In this document: one piece after another, positions 1 through 5,786 of the stretch
Layout of the letters: the number at the start of each line of letters is the position of its first letter
Numbering within the stretch: the first letter of the stretch is position 1
Origin: Bacteroides sp.
Lineage (GTDB): Bacteria; Bacteroidota; Bacteroidia; Bacteroidales; Bacteroidaceae
Direction: 5' to 3'
DNA: 6,948 nucleotides
NCBI GenBank assembly: GCA_019412865.1
Contig: DXOJ01000530.1
Coordinates: 1-6,948 of the forward strand
Program-made: the position numbers and the translations under genes
Notes under the pieces: generated by a model
What the model was told of the DNA's origin: nothing
The model's input: only the letters and a program-made list of their open reading frames with translations
Database searches by the model: none

Positions 1-1241
1 GCCATCTTGATACCGAATGGCGACAGGGAATCCGCATAGTTCGTCTCTTCCGTAAAGAAGCAGACTCCCTGTTCGACGAAAGTGAAAAAGGACTCCTCGG
101 AAGGGAAATCGCCCTCGCCTCCCGGAATACCTGCCCAATACAAGGCAGGTGCGTCAATGGTATTATAACGGGGCTTGCATCCCATCAGGGCCAGAGCAGA
201 ACCGGTATCGTTCTTTATCACCTTGAGCTTCTCCCGGCTGTCCGACCATGCCATGACATTGCAATGGCAACGGATGGCGGTCAGCCCGAAGGAATGCGCC
301 TCGTCCAGGTAGGCATCAATCCACTGCTTGTTAAGTTGGTTGGCTCGGCTGTATTTGGAAAGCGAGTGCATGTTGCGTGCCGTCTTCTCAAAGCGTTGCA
401 GGATTTCTGCCGAATCATCGATGAACAGGAACTGGTTGTAAATATGGTTACAGGAGAGCATTAGCCCCACCGGAGCGGCAAAACTTAGACGGCAGTCGCT
501 GCGGTCGGTGGAGTATTTCTCATACCGAGTATCCGTCTGGACGGAACCGGGAAGATCATCCACATCGGAAAGCGTATGTACGCAGAGGATATCATCCCCG
601 ATGCGCATCTCCGACGCGCTCATCTGTATATCCTTCAGTGTGGTCGTGTCCTGCTGCGAAAGAGAAAAATACTTTTCAATCAATCCGGCCTGCTGCGGTG
701 TGCCGACTATCTCATCGGTGGTCAACCGCTCCAGACGGATAAAGGCCGAGTCATTCAGGATGCGCTCGAACTGGTCGACACTCTCCAAAAACAGGCTGAC
801 CGTTTCTTTGTCCCGGACTTCCTTCGGAATTATATTCCCCCGGCAGAGGATGGAGAAATTGCTCTGGCTGCGGCTGCGTTCCTTAGTCGTCTTGGTGATA
901 AACAGGTAAGAGAAATGATTTAGGAAAGGCCGTTCATTAAAATGAAGTTCGAAAGAACGGTCCAAAAAACTCATCCCGTCTTTCTGCGTGTCGGCCTTGT
1001 AATTTTCTTTCAGAAACCAGTCCTGGCGGTGTACTATCGTATAATTCGGCAGTACCTTGACTGCCTTTGTTCATGTGCCGTGCATGGATGCATAATCTGC
1101 GGAAGTGACCGTGAACAGCTCCGGAAGAAAGACCTTGAAGCCGATGGTCACGTCCGCGTCTTTGGAGAGAATGCACCCTTCCTCCACGGACAGGATTGGA
1201 AACTTACTTTCCAGCGTTGCGGCTTTTAATATATTTCTCAT
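1..1241 (-). pseudogene. traG: TraG conjugation ATPase (VirB4-like), N-terminal part, interrupted by an in-frame TGA
   Basis: The minus frame from ATG 1241 stays open to the window edge except for one TGA at 1071-1073 (codon 57). It covers about 413 codons of the N-terminal half of the Bacteroidales TraG ATPase, the VirB4-like motor of the transfer channel at the inner membrane. The start reads MRNILKAATLESKFPIL, typical of the family. After the TGA the frame resumes with TKAVKVLPNYTIVHRQDWF, later FNERPFLNH and FITKTTKERSRSQSNFS, and near the edge FFTEETNYADSLSPFGIKM (codons 395-413). From memory of the family, the TGA sits where Trp is usual (H-G/S-x-W-x-K-A-x-K-V-L-P), so a single TGG to TGA change is the simplest explanation. 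The Walker A motif lies beyond the window. The start overlaps the traF 3' end by 38 bases. As read, the product stops after 56 residues. Confidence 0.88.
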
Positions 1242-1554
1242 GAATGCGTTTTTTAAATAAGGAAGATATACGTTTGCGATTGATGATATAGGACGGGTGG
1301 TACTTGACTGCGGCCAGCTTCATCAAGCCGTTGGGACCATACTTCTTGTTCAGGTGGAACACCCCGAAGATCAGAGAGAAAGCGGAGAGGACACCGAAAC
1401 CGATACAGAACCACCGGTCAATACCTATCATATAGAAGATGACGAACAGCAGGAAAATGGCCAGCAAGCCCCCGACAAAAAAGTACAGGTATTGTGCCTG
1501 CAAGCCGTTGAATTCCACGTTGCGTCCGATTCCCTTGTTGATATTGTATTCCAT
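1204..1554 (-). CDS. traF: TraF, DUF4133 conjugative transposon membrane protein
   Basis: This 116-residue protein matches the small TraF (DUF4133) proteins that always sit between traE and traG in Bacteroidales conjugative elements. It is probably a VirB3-like inner-membrane part of the channel, though that role is inferred from gene order and size. The N-terminus NINKGIGRNVEFNGLQAQYL is characteristic. Two hydrophobic segments follow (about residues 22-42 and 48-67), then a basic tail containing KKYGPNGLMKL and YIINRKRISSLF. The gene starts 11 bases after the traE stop, with AGG just upstream of the ATG, and its last 38 bases overlap the traG start. The frame is intact and of normal length. 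Confidence 0.93.
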   Translation of the reverse strand: MEYNINKGIGRNVEFNGLQAQYLYFFVGGLLAIFLLFVIFYMIGIDRWFCIGFGVLSAFSLIFGVFHLNKKYGPNGLMKLAAVKYHPSYIINRKRISSLFKKRIHEKYIKSRNAGK

Positions 1555-1565
1555 AGCCTGCTATA

Positions 1566-1874
1566 TTACAGGAAGAAGGAACGAAGGACTGTCGCCGCGA
1601 CGATGAGGAAGACGCAGGCTCCAAACCAGCTCCCGGCGGTTTTACCGGTGTCGGGGTCGCCGCTACTGAACTTCGAATATACCTTAATGGCACCTATCAG
1701 CCCCACAATAGCCCCTGCCGCATATATCAACTTGGTGGCGGGGTCAAAATAACCGGTAAGCATGGATGTGGCCTTTGTTATACCGGCACTTCCGTCCCCT
1801 TCGGCATAGGCACTCAGGGTGGAAACAGCTATTCATGCGATAAGAGCAACCGTCTTTTTAAAATGTCTTTTCAT
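1566..1874 (-). pseudogene. traE: TraE, DUF4134 transfer protein, signal peptide interrupted by an in-frame TGA
   Basis: The mature part is a clear DUF4134/TraE protein, a small VirB2-like component with two membrane segments (codons about 49-66 and 82-102). It carries the family landmarks YFDPATKLIYAAGAIVGLIG, KFSSGDPDTGKTAGSWFGA and the C-terminal LIVAATVLRSFFL. The natural start is ATG 1874, which opens a signal peptide, MKRHFKKTVALIA-stop-IAVSTLSAYA, with likely cleavage after AYA at codon 24. Codon 14 is TGA (1833-1835), so the full protein cannot be made without suppression. The next ATG (1763, codon 38) would give a 65-residue protein without signal peptide. The lost residue could be Trp, Gly or Arg by one base change; the sequence alone does not decide. 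Total frame 103 codons including the stop, normal for the family. The gene lies downstream of the micro-ORF array and its hairpins. Confidence 0.88.
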
Positions 1875-1907
1875 ATACAATCTAATTTTTTAATGTGAAT
1901 AAAAACC

Positions 1908-1945
1908 TTGTTTCAAACAAACCGCAGGAAGTTTCCTGCCTGCGG
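1908..1945 (-). promoter_or_regulatory. Structured leader ahead of traE with mutually exclusive hairpins
   Basis: Between the last micro-ORF and traE the sequence can fold in two ways that share one arm. CCGCAGG at 1922-1928 pairs with CCTGCGG at 1939-1945 (7 bp, GC-rich). Alternatively GCAGGAA at 1924-1930 pairs with TTCCTGC at 1933-1939. A second palindrome, TTGTTT-C-AAACAA (1908-1920), lies directly beyond in the direction of traE transcription, followed by a short T run. The layout is compatible with an attenuator or an RNA stability element between traD and traE. The role is inference; only the complementarity is seen. Confidence 0.45.
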
Positions 1946-1978
1946 ATTTGTCCTTGCAACCACGATGTCTTTTTAGGA

Positions 1979-2005
1979 TCAACCTGAGTCATAGTAACCA
2001 ATCAT
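1979..2005 (-). CDS. Micro-ORF 4, peptide MIGYYDSG
   Basis: Codons ATG ATT GGT TAC TAT GAC TCA GGT TGA. The ATG has the best ribosome binding site of the array, GGAGG followed by a 5-base spacer (TATCT). A GTG at 2035 in the same frame would extend the product to VINPLKTEVSMIGYYDSG. The aromatic pair plus DSG and stop match the other three units, using different codons for Asp and Ser. It is the last unit before the traE leader hairpins. No database family is known to me; function unknown. Confidence 0.5.
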   Translation of the reverse strand: MIGYYDSG

Positions 2006-2068
2006 AGATACCTCCGTTTTTAAGGGGTTAATCACTCTTTTAATGTTCGCTCCGGTAAAGGGTAAGGA

Positions 2069-2095
2069 TCAACCGGAATCATAGAAGCCTCTCAT
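2069..2095 (-). CDS. Micro-ORF 3, peptide MRGFYDSG
   Basis: Codons ATG AGA GGC TTC TAT GAT TCC GGT TGA. An AAGGAAG stretch lies about 10 bases upstream of the ATG. The frame is open back to a GTG at 2128, giving VYNLLKGRYRYMRGFYDSG. The YNL start of that longer form matches micro-ORF 2, and the end matches all four units. The unit is 88 bases from micro-ORF 2, not a multiple of three, so the copies are separate frames and not one broken long gene. Confidence 0.45.
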   Translation of the reverse strand: MRGFYDSG

Positions 2096-2156
2096 ATATC
2101 TATATCTTCCTTTTAACAGGTTATACACTACGTTTCAAGAACCCGTCCTGCCCGGA

Positions 2157-2183
2157 TCAACCGGAGTCAAAGAAATCTATCAT
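2157..2183 (-). CDS. Micro-ORF 2, peptide MIDFFDSG
   Basis: Codons ATG ATA GAT TTC TTT GAC TCC GGT TGA. There is no clear Shine-Dalgarno sequence, only an A-rich stretch, which is common in Bacteroidetes. An in-frame ATG at 2210 gives the 17-residue MYNLKRRKSMIDFFDSG, with a strongly basic middle. This is the only copy with Phe at both aromatic positions, reached by third-position and A/T changes relative to the Tyr codons. Confidence 0.45.
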   Translation of the reverse strand: MIDFFDSG

Positions 2184-2237
2184 GCTTTTTCGTCTTTTTA
2201 GGTTATACATTCTGTTTTAAAACTCGCTGCACCCGGA

Positions 2238-2264
2238 TCAACCGGAATCATAATACTGTCTCAT
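2238..2264 (-). CDS. Micro-ORF 1, peptide MRQYYDSG
   Basis: Codons ATG AGA CAG TAT TAT GAT TCC GGT TGA, starting 19 bases after the TraD-position gene stop (2284-2286) with AAGGA just upstream. An in-frame ATG at 2297 overlaps the end of that gene and would give MCPNKIEQVRNMRQYYDSG. Its upstream part does not share the YNL block of the other units, which suggests the shared element is the C-terminal [YF][YF]DSG. It is probably cotranscribed with the tra operon. Confidence 0.5.
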   Translation of the reverse strand: MRQYYDSG

Positions 2265-2283
2265 ATTCCTTACTTGTTCTATT

Positions 2284-3036
2284 TTATTGGGGCACATGCT
2301 CCGTAATATCAAATTCCCGGAGAATGTCGTCCCTATTCTTTCCAGTCAATAAATGGGGTTCACCCCGGTCTACATACAAACGCATATAGCGTTTCAGTTT
2401 ATCGCTGCTTCCCAAGACGCTCGCCTGCAGTACCCTTTCCATGTTCGTGCCTTCCAGCTTTTGGAAAGTCTGCCGGGCCTGTTCCTGTTCCGCTTCCGTA
2501 AGTTCGTCCGATGCCATTGCTTTCTCAATCATATCCATATCGTCAAAGGTGACACCGGTTGCCCGGTGGGGATTGCTCCGCTGTACGTATCCCGTAATCT
2601 CGTAGCGTTCGGGAATCTCCTCTTTTTCTTCACCGGAAGAAGGAGAGGGCTCCTGCATATAATCAATTTCAGGATAATTCAGTTTTTGAAAAAGAGCCGG
2701 AACTTCCGGGAATTTCGTATTCTTATCAAGGGGTTCGTGTACTCGGAGAACCGGCTCTGTTTTCTTTTCGGGAGTAAAGGTATCACTCTTTTCTATGCCT
2801 GATTCAGGCTGTCCGCTATTGTCATCTATTGTCAGTGAATGTCGCATTTGGTATCGGCTTTTGCCTATTATTCCCGCCTGAGACGGAGCAATTGCCGGAT
2901 GGATGGCGGCAGGTGCAGTCCGACGTTCCTTCTTGTCCTTTCTGCCTCTCCATGTGAAAATGCTGCCTGTATGCACATACTTTTCAATGCTCAGGTAAGA
3001 GGCATAGATGAACAGGATAATAAAAAGGTATTCCAT
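2284..3036 (-). CDS. Conjugative transfer protein in the TraD position, N-terminally membrane anchored
   Basis: This 250-residue protein lies between the DUF3408 gene and traE, where Bacteroidales elements carry traC/traD. I think it is a DUF4122-type TraD protein, but I cannot confirm the family by search. Residues 1-19 (MEYLFIILFIYASYLSIEKY region) form one hydrophobic anchor, followed by a basic stretch (RGRKDKKERR, 30-39) that suggests a cytoplasmic body. Residues 40-140 are rich in Pro, Glu, Ser and Lys and look disordered. Residues 144-250 look like a compact helical domain, with RYEITGYVQRSNPHRATGVTFDD, SDELTEAEQEQARQTF and RVLQASVLGSSDKLKRYMRLYVD as likely conserved parts. It starts 4 bases after the upstream stop, with AAGGA close to the ATG, so it is in the same operon. 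The frame is intact. Confidence 0.78.
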   Translation of the reverse strand: MEYLFIILFIYASYLSIEKYVHTGSIFTWRGRKDKKERRTAPAAIHPAIAPSQAGIIGKSRYQMRHSLTIDDNSGQPESGIEKSDTFTPEKKTEPVLRVHEPLDKNTKFPEVPALFQKLNYPEIDYMQEPSPSSGEEKEEIPERYEITGYVQRSNPHRATGVTFDDMDMIEKAMASDELTEAEQEQARQTFQKLEGTNMERVLQASVLGSSDKLKRYMRLYVDRGEPHLLTGKNRDDILREFDITEHVPQ

Positions 3037-3040
3037 GTCC

Positions 3041-3454
3041 TTATGATTTTAGTGATTGGTAATACTTCTCCAGCACAGCGTTTATCAATCCGCCGTTCTC
3101 TTCGAAATGATGTGCCAGCACCTGGTTTACAAAACCGGCTACGGTCACCTCGCCACGTCCCACCGCCCATACCAAGGAAGAGATGCGGCGATGCAGGTCG
3201 GCATCGATATGCAATGATTTACGGGATTTGGTCCTGACCGTATTCAGGAAGGATGCCCTGTAAGCGTCGATTTCCCCGGTGGTAAAGACCGGAGCTTCGC
3301 TACTCCCGGCAATCTCCTCTGCCGTATCCTCCGGCTTAGGGGATACACTCGTTGCAGGGGAGTCCGGTCGTATCGTCCCTTTCCTGGCGACAATATCCAA
3401 TATGGCCTTCTCATCAATGCTCCGAGGGTCAAATTTCTTTTTTCCGCTGTCCAT
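3041..3454 (-). CDS. DUF3408 conjugative transposon protein (TraB/TraC position)
   Basis: I place the start at ATG 3454 (137 residues, MDSGKKKFDPRS). AAAAGGAATT lies just upstream and the ATG is 11 bases after the traA stop. The open frame extends 17 codons further, into traA. The N-terminal half is charged and probably disordered. The C-terminal part, about residues 62-137, matches DUF3408: YRASFLNTVRTKSRKSLHID, then DLHRRISSLVWAVGRGEVTVAGFVNQVLAHHFEEN and an N-x-x-L-E-K-Y-Y end. This resembles a ribbon-helix-helix or relaxosome accessory protein. Next to a ParA-like TraA it may work as a DNA- or partner-binding cofactor, which is inference from context. The frame is intact. Confidence 0.85.
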   Translation of the reverse strand: MDSGKKKFDPRSIDEKAILDIVARKGTIRPDSPATSVSPKPEDTAEEIAGSSEAPVFTTGEIDAYRASFLNTVRTKSRKSLHIDADLHRRISSLVWAVGRGEVTVAGFVNQVLAHHFEENGGLINAVLEKYYQSLKS

Positions 3455-3465
3455 AATTCCTTTTA

Positions 3466-4234
3466 TTATAAGGTATGGGAGGCATCCAGATGTGTTACGG
3501 CACATAACTCCTCTATCAGTTCACAGAGACCCGAACCTTTTATCTGGCGGTTGTCGGGAGGGAACAGTGTGGAACGGAAGATACTGTTCTTCAGGGAGCT
3601 CAACTCCTTGTTATAGCGTTTGGTATCCGGTATCCGTGACTCCAGCAGGTGTAACTCCGCTTTTTGTATGACACGGTTCCAGGACTCGTAGCTTTCTGTC
3701 CGTTCACGCTTGTCGACCATGTTCCAGAAAAGATAGATGCCTTTCAGGTTACAGTTGTGCCTGGCAATCAGTTCTTCCTCCACCACCTCGGCAAACCTGC
3801 ATGACGACATTATCGGCCTTTAGGGGGATGAAAATGTAATCTATTGCGGAAATGGTATGGACAACCCCTTCGCTGCGGAGGGTTCCCGGAAGGTCGAACA
3901 GTACGACATCAAAGACGGCATCCTGCTCTTCGATGTAGCGGTACAGGTCTTCTATCGCTTTCTCCGGATTGCTTTTGATTACCGGATAGGAACGTTTCCG
4001 GATTTGTTCATGCTGCCGGTAGAGGACCACTTTGAGAAAATCACTTTCCTGCACGCTTTCTATGTCCCGGTCACGCATCCGGGAGATGCTGTGCTGGGGG
4101 GAGTCGCAATCCACGACACCCACCTTCAAACCTTTCTGGTAGTGAAGGATACTGGCCACCAGAACTGTGAAGGCAGACTTTCCGACTCCTCCTTTCTGGC
4201 TGGCAAAGGCAATTAATAACGGTTCTTTTTTCAT
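3466..4234 (-). pseudogene. traA: TraA, ParA-family ATPase, split by a frameshift
   Basis: The first frame (from ATG 4234) gives the N-terminal ParA/MinD-like ATPase: Walker A KGGVGKS at residues 14-20, DCDSPQ at 42-47 and the Walker B region FDLPG at 113-117. It runs to DYIFIPLKADNVVMQ (residue 146) and then goes out of frame, ending at 3749. The rest of the protein continues in another frame from 3795, beginning FAEVVEEELIARHNCNLKG, with IYLFWNMVDKRERT, LLESRIPDTKRYNKELS and IFRSTLFPPDNRQIKGSGL, stopping at 3466. TraA proteins usually read VVMQSSL-x-FA here. Only CAGG lies between the ATG (3802-3800) and TTT (3795-3793), so about 11 bases seem to be missing. It is the first gene of the tra operon. 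Without the shift it would be a normal protein of about 255 residues. Confidence 0.88.
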
Positions 4235-4421
4235 ACGCTTTCTTTATATAATCAGATAAAAATATAATGCTGTAAAACTGTAATGCTTATAATTGTATAT
4301 CGTTCTACACTGCAAAAGAAAGGAATGCCGGGAAAAGATGAAATACCCTGTCACGGATAGTCATGGATAGTCAGGAATTGACAGGAGGAAACGCCGTCAG
4401 GCAGACAGGAAAGGTTGCAAT
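4235..4421. promoter_or_regulatory. Upstream region of the tra operon with inverted and tandem repeats
   Basis: This gene-free stretch lies between traA and the terminator of the amidoligase unit and must hold the tra promoter if the operon starts at traA. CCTGTCA (4347-4353) and TGACAGG (4379-4385) form a perfect 7-bp inverted repeat. Between its arms lie two tandem 10-base units beginning GGATAGTCA (4355 and 4365). It looks like an operator for a repressor or excision-type regulator, since tra expression in CTnDOT-like elements is controlled by element-encoded DNA-binding proteins. I found no convincing TTTG / TAnnTTTG pair on the minus strand. Confidence 0.4.
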
Positions 4422-4460
4422 GAAAAAAGAAAAATCCCTGCCTCATCTTTGAAGCAGGGA
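4422..4460 (-). terminator. Rho-independent terminator after the amidoligase unit
   Basis: On the minus strand TCCCTGC-TTC pairs with GAG-GCAGGGA (one G-T pair) around a six-base loop (4435-4460). A run of T residues broken by one C follows (4422-4434). It is the strongest hairpin plus T-tract in the window. It separates the amidoligase transcript from tra. Confidence 0.8.
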
Positions 4461-4480
4461 CTAATAATAAAGGAGCGATA

Positions 4481-4501
4481 CCGGTTACCGGACGTAACCG
4501 G
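4481..4501. repeat. Inverted repeat at the stop of the 75-residue gene
   Basis: CCGGTTAC (4481-4488) and GTAACCGG (4494-4501) are perfect 8-base arms with a 5-base loop. The repeat spans the TAA stop of the small gene and lies about 20 bases before the terminator hairpin. It may help protect the 3' end or be a protein site; no further evidence. Confidence 0.5.
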
Positions 4502-4712
4502 CGGCTTGCAAGTCCGTCAGGAAATGTTCAGGGGTATCGGTGGCAACTGACACGCCATGCAGCTCCCCGTAACGCCGGGCAAAGTTCTCCATATACTCCT
4601 GATCCGTGCAATCATAGTCGAACCGGCTCCCCTCCCGGAGCAGCCGGACGAACTCTTCCGGGCTGGCGGCGGTTATCTGACCGCCCTCCAGCAAATGATA
4701 AGTCTGTATCAT
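4485..4712 (-). CDS. Small acidic protein coupled to the amidoligase
   Basis: This 75-residue protein, MIQTYHLLEGGQITAASPEE to the C-terminal ATDTPEHFLTDLQAAGYVR, has no signal peptide or membrane segment and is acidic. Its ATG overlaps the TGA of the amidoligase (ATGA, 4709-4712), so its translation is probably coupled to that gene and the products are likely needed together. It belongs to no enzyme family I recognise. It could be a substrate, an adaptor or a regulatory partner of the amidoligase. The central part, FVRLLREGSRFDYDCTDQEYMENFARRYGELHG, looks helical. The intrinsic terminator follows at once, so it is the last gene of this unit. Confidence 0.8.
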   Translation of the reverse strand: MIQTYHLLEGGQITAASPEEFVRLLREGSRFDYDCTDQEYMENFARRYGELHGVSVATDTPEHFLTDLQAAGYVR

Positions 4713-5644
4713 ACCGCTAACTTTTTAGTTCTAAGTTTAAAAAATAATTTCTGTTTCCCGTCCAGGAAGGGTAACTCCTCCAATGTCATCCGGCTGGGAA
4801 GGCTGGATCTTTTCGCAAAGGTAATTAATCCGTTCAAGAACCGGATCCAATTCTCCATCTTTGTGAAATTGGTCGTACCGGAATGCTGGCGGAACTCAAC
4901 GGTCCGGTGCCTAGAATAAGCCTCAAAATTGACCTTGTGGTATCGGTCATTATTAAAGACCTCCCGCAGGCCGTCTATCGTCCTTACCGATTTGATTCTC
5001 TCGTCGGAAACACCGGAGAGGGTTTTGCAGTAGGTATTGTTCCGGCGTGTCCTTGGCATAAAGGCATCAATCAGGTGTTCGAGATGCTTGTAGGTCAAAG
5101 TCAGATTCTTCCAGGTGTCCAGATTGAAACCAGCCGCATCCATATGGACATGGAACCCGCAACTGTCATTCACTTTTGCATTACAGATGTCAAGCACCCA
5201 GCATACCGTTTCCAGCTCTTTCAGGCCATTCTCACCCACCAGTATCGGGCTGACCAGCTCGAAAGTATTATTTCCCTGCAGGCTGCTGTCCGTCACCAGC
5301 TTCCAATGATCCTTGGTCGTGTGGTTATAACCCTCAACGGCAACATGGATACCGGCCTCCCTCAATTCGCGTGCCAGTCTTTCCATATTACAGTTATAGG
5401 CTTCAATCTCAATACCGAACTTGTGGGTGAAGGTGTAATCCATCAGGGTGGTTGCTGCCCTGTTCAGCAAGACTCCACCTTCTCTTTCAAGCATTTTCTT
5501 CTCAACATTATATACAAAACCATAGTTGCCACGTGTCACCAAATCGGCAATTTCCCTGCGCATCAGGCCCAGACGGAGCAGCTGCTCAATCTTGCTCGTC
5601 TTGGTGGTACTCTGTTCTAAGATATTTCTAACTTGTTCGTTCAT
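4709..5644 (-). CDS. Putative amidoligase (glutamine synthetase-like fold)
   Basis: This 311-residue protein fits the Amidoligase_2 family, ATP-dependent enzymes that join an amino group to a carboxylate and share the glutamate-cysteine ligase/glutamine synthetase fold. Visible landmarks are FGIEIEAY (76-83, metal/ATP-binding acidic residues), WKLVTDSSL (114-122), FELVSPIL (128-135), CGFHVHMDA (162-170) and RTVEFRQHSGT (247-257). Residues 16-50 resemble a helix-turn-helix, with KIEQLLRLGLMRREIADLV. That might bind DNA or simply be part of the fold. Amidoligases are common cargo of Bacteroidales conjugative elements, where modification of peptides, proteins or cell-wall components has been proposed; the substrate is unknown. 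AAAGGA lies before the ATG. The downstream 75-residue gene overlaps the stop. The frame is complete with all motifs, so it is probably active. Confidence 0.88.
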   Translation of the reverse strand: MNEQVRNILEQSTTKTSKIEQLLRLGLMRREIADLVTRGNYGFVYNVEKKMLEREGGVLLNRAATTLMDYTFTHKFGIEIEAYNCNMERLARELREAGIHVAVEGYNHTTKDHWKLVTDSSLQGNNTFELVSPILVGENGLKELETVCWVLDICNAKVNDSCGFHVHMDAAGFNLDTWKNLTLTYKHLEHLIDAFMPRTRRNNTYCKTLSGVSDERIKSVRTIDGLREVFNNDRYHKVNFEAYSRHRTVEFRQHSGTTNFTKMENWIRFLNGLITFAKRSSLPSRMTLEELPFLDGKQKLFFKLRTKKLAV

Positions 5645-5728
5645 AGCTTTTTATCCTTTATTATTATACCACTAAGGTAGCATAATAAACCCACATGTCA
5701 TAGTATTAGAAGCCTTATTGTCAGACTG

Positions 5729-5752
5729 TTAGCTTAGTTTAGCTAAGGCTAA
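5729..5752. promoter_or_regulatory. Inverted repeat in the divergent intergenic region
   Basis: TTAGC-TTAG (5729-5737) pairs with CTAA-G-GCTAA (5743-5752), nine pairs with one bulged G around the loop TTTAG. It lies 85 bases upstream of the amidoligase start, between two divergent transcription units, and could be an operator. No T tract follows, so it is not an obvious terminator. Confidence 0.4.
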
Positions 5753-5786
5753 ATACCCTTATTTTATGTATCCGATTATAACATTG

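Larger units (their letters stand above)
1976..2297 (-). repeat. Four-copy tandem repeat carrying micro-ORFs
   Basis: Four imperfect repeat units with start-to-start distances of 81, 88 and 90 bases fill the traD-traE gap. On the plus strand each shows a core GGATCAACC-[GT]GA-[AG]TCA (near 1977, 2067, 2155 and 2236). On the minus strand this core reads as the end of a reading frame, GA[TC]-TC[CA]-GGT-TGA-TCC. Three of the four also share an upstream block resembling TGTATAACCT followed by A-rich sequence. The variation is codon-like and not random, so the repeats look like diverged copies of a small coding unit. They are too few, too diverged and too uneven for a CRISPR array. Confidence 0.85.

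Noticed and set aside
508..923. Two overlapping plus-strand open frames of 133 and 115 codons
   Set aside because: They are antisense to traG, whose reading frame is continuous and family-like through this stretch.
937..1176. Minus-strand 79-codon frame beside the traG stop
   Set aside because: It is out of frame with traG and overlaps the clearly conserved traG reading frame on the same strand.
1071..1835. UGA recoded as Trp or as selenocysteine to explain the stops in traE and traG
   Set aside because: TGA ends the amidoligase and yfcE at family-normal lengths, and TGG is used for Trp throughout. The traG site is a Trp position, not a Cys/Sec site, and I saw no obvious selenocysteine insertion structure. 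Simple mutation is the better explanation.
1976..2270. CRISPR array or replication iterons
   Set aside because: Only four copies, with diverged sequence and uneven 81-90 base spacing. There is no cas or replication gene nearby, and the variation follows codon rules on the tra coding strand.
2353..3237. Plus-strand frames of 149 and 132 codons
   Set aside because: They are shadows of the TraD-position gene and the DUF3408 gene on the other strand, with no family resemblance or ribosome binding sites.
3749..3810. Programmed ribosomal frameshift joining the two halves of traA
   Set aside because: There is no slippery heptamer at the junction, and about 11 bases of conserved coding sequence appear to be missing, so a deletion fits better.
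4883..5620. Plus-strand open frame of 245 codons
   Set aside because: It is entirely antisense to the amidoligase, whose family motifs are unambiguous, and its own product resembles nothing recognisable.
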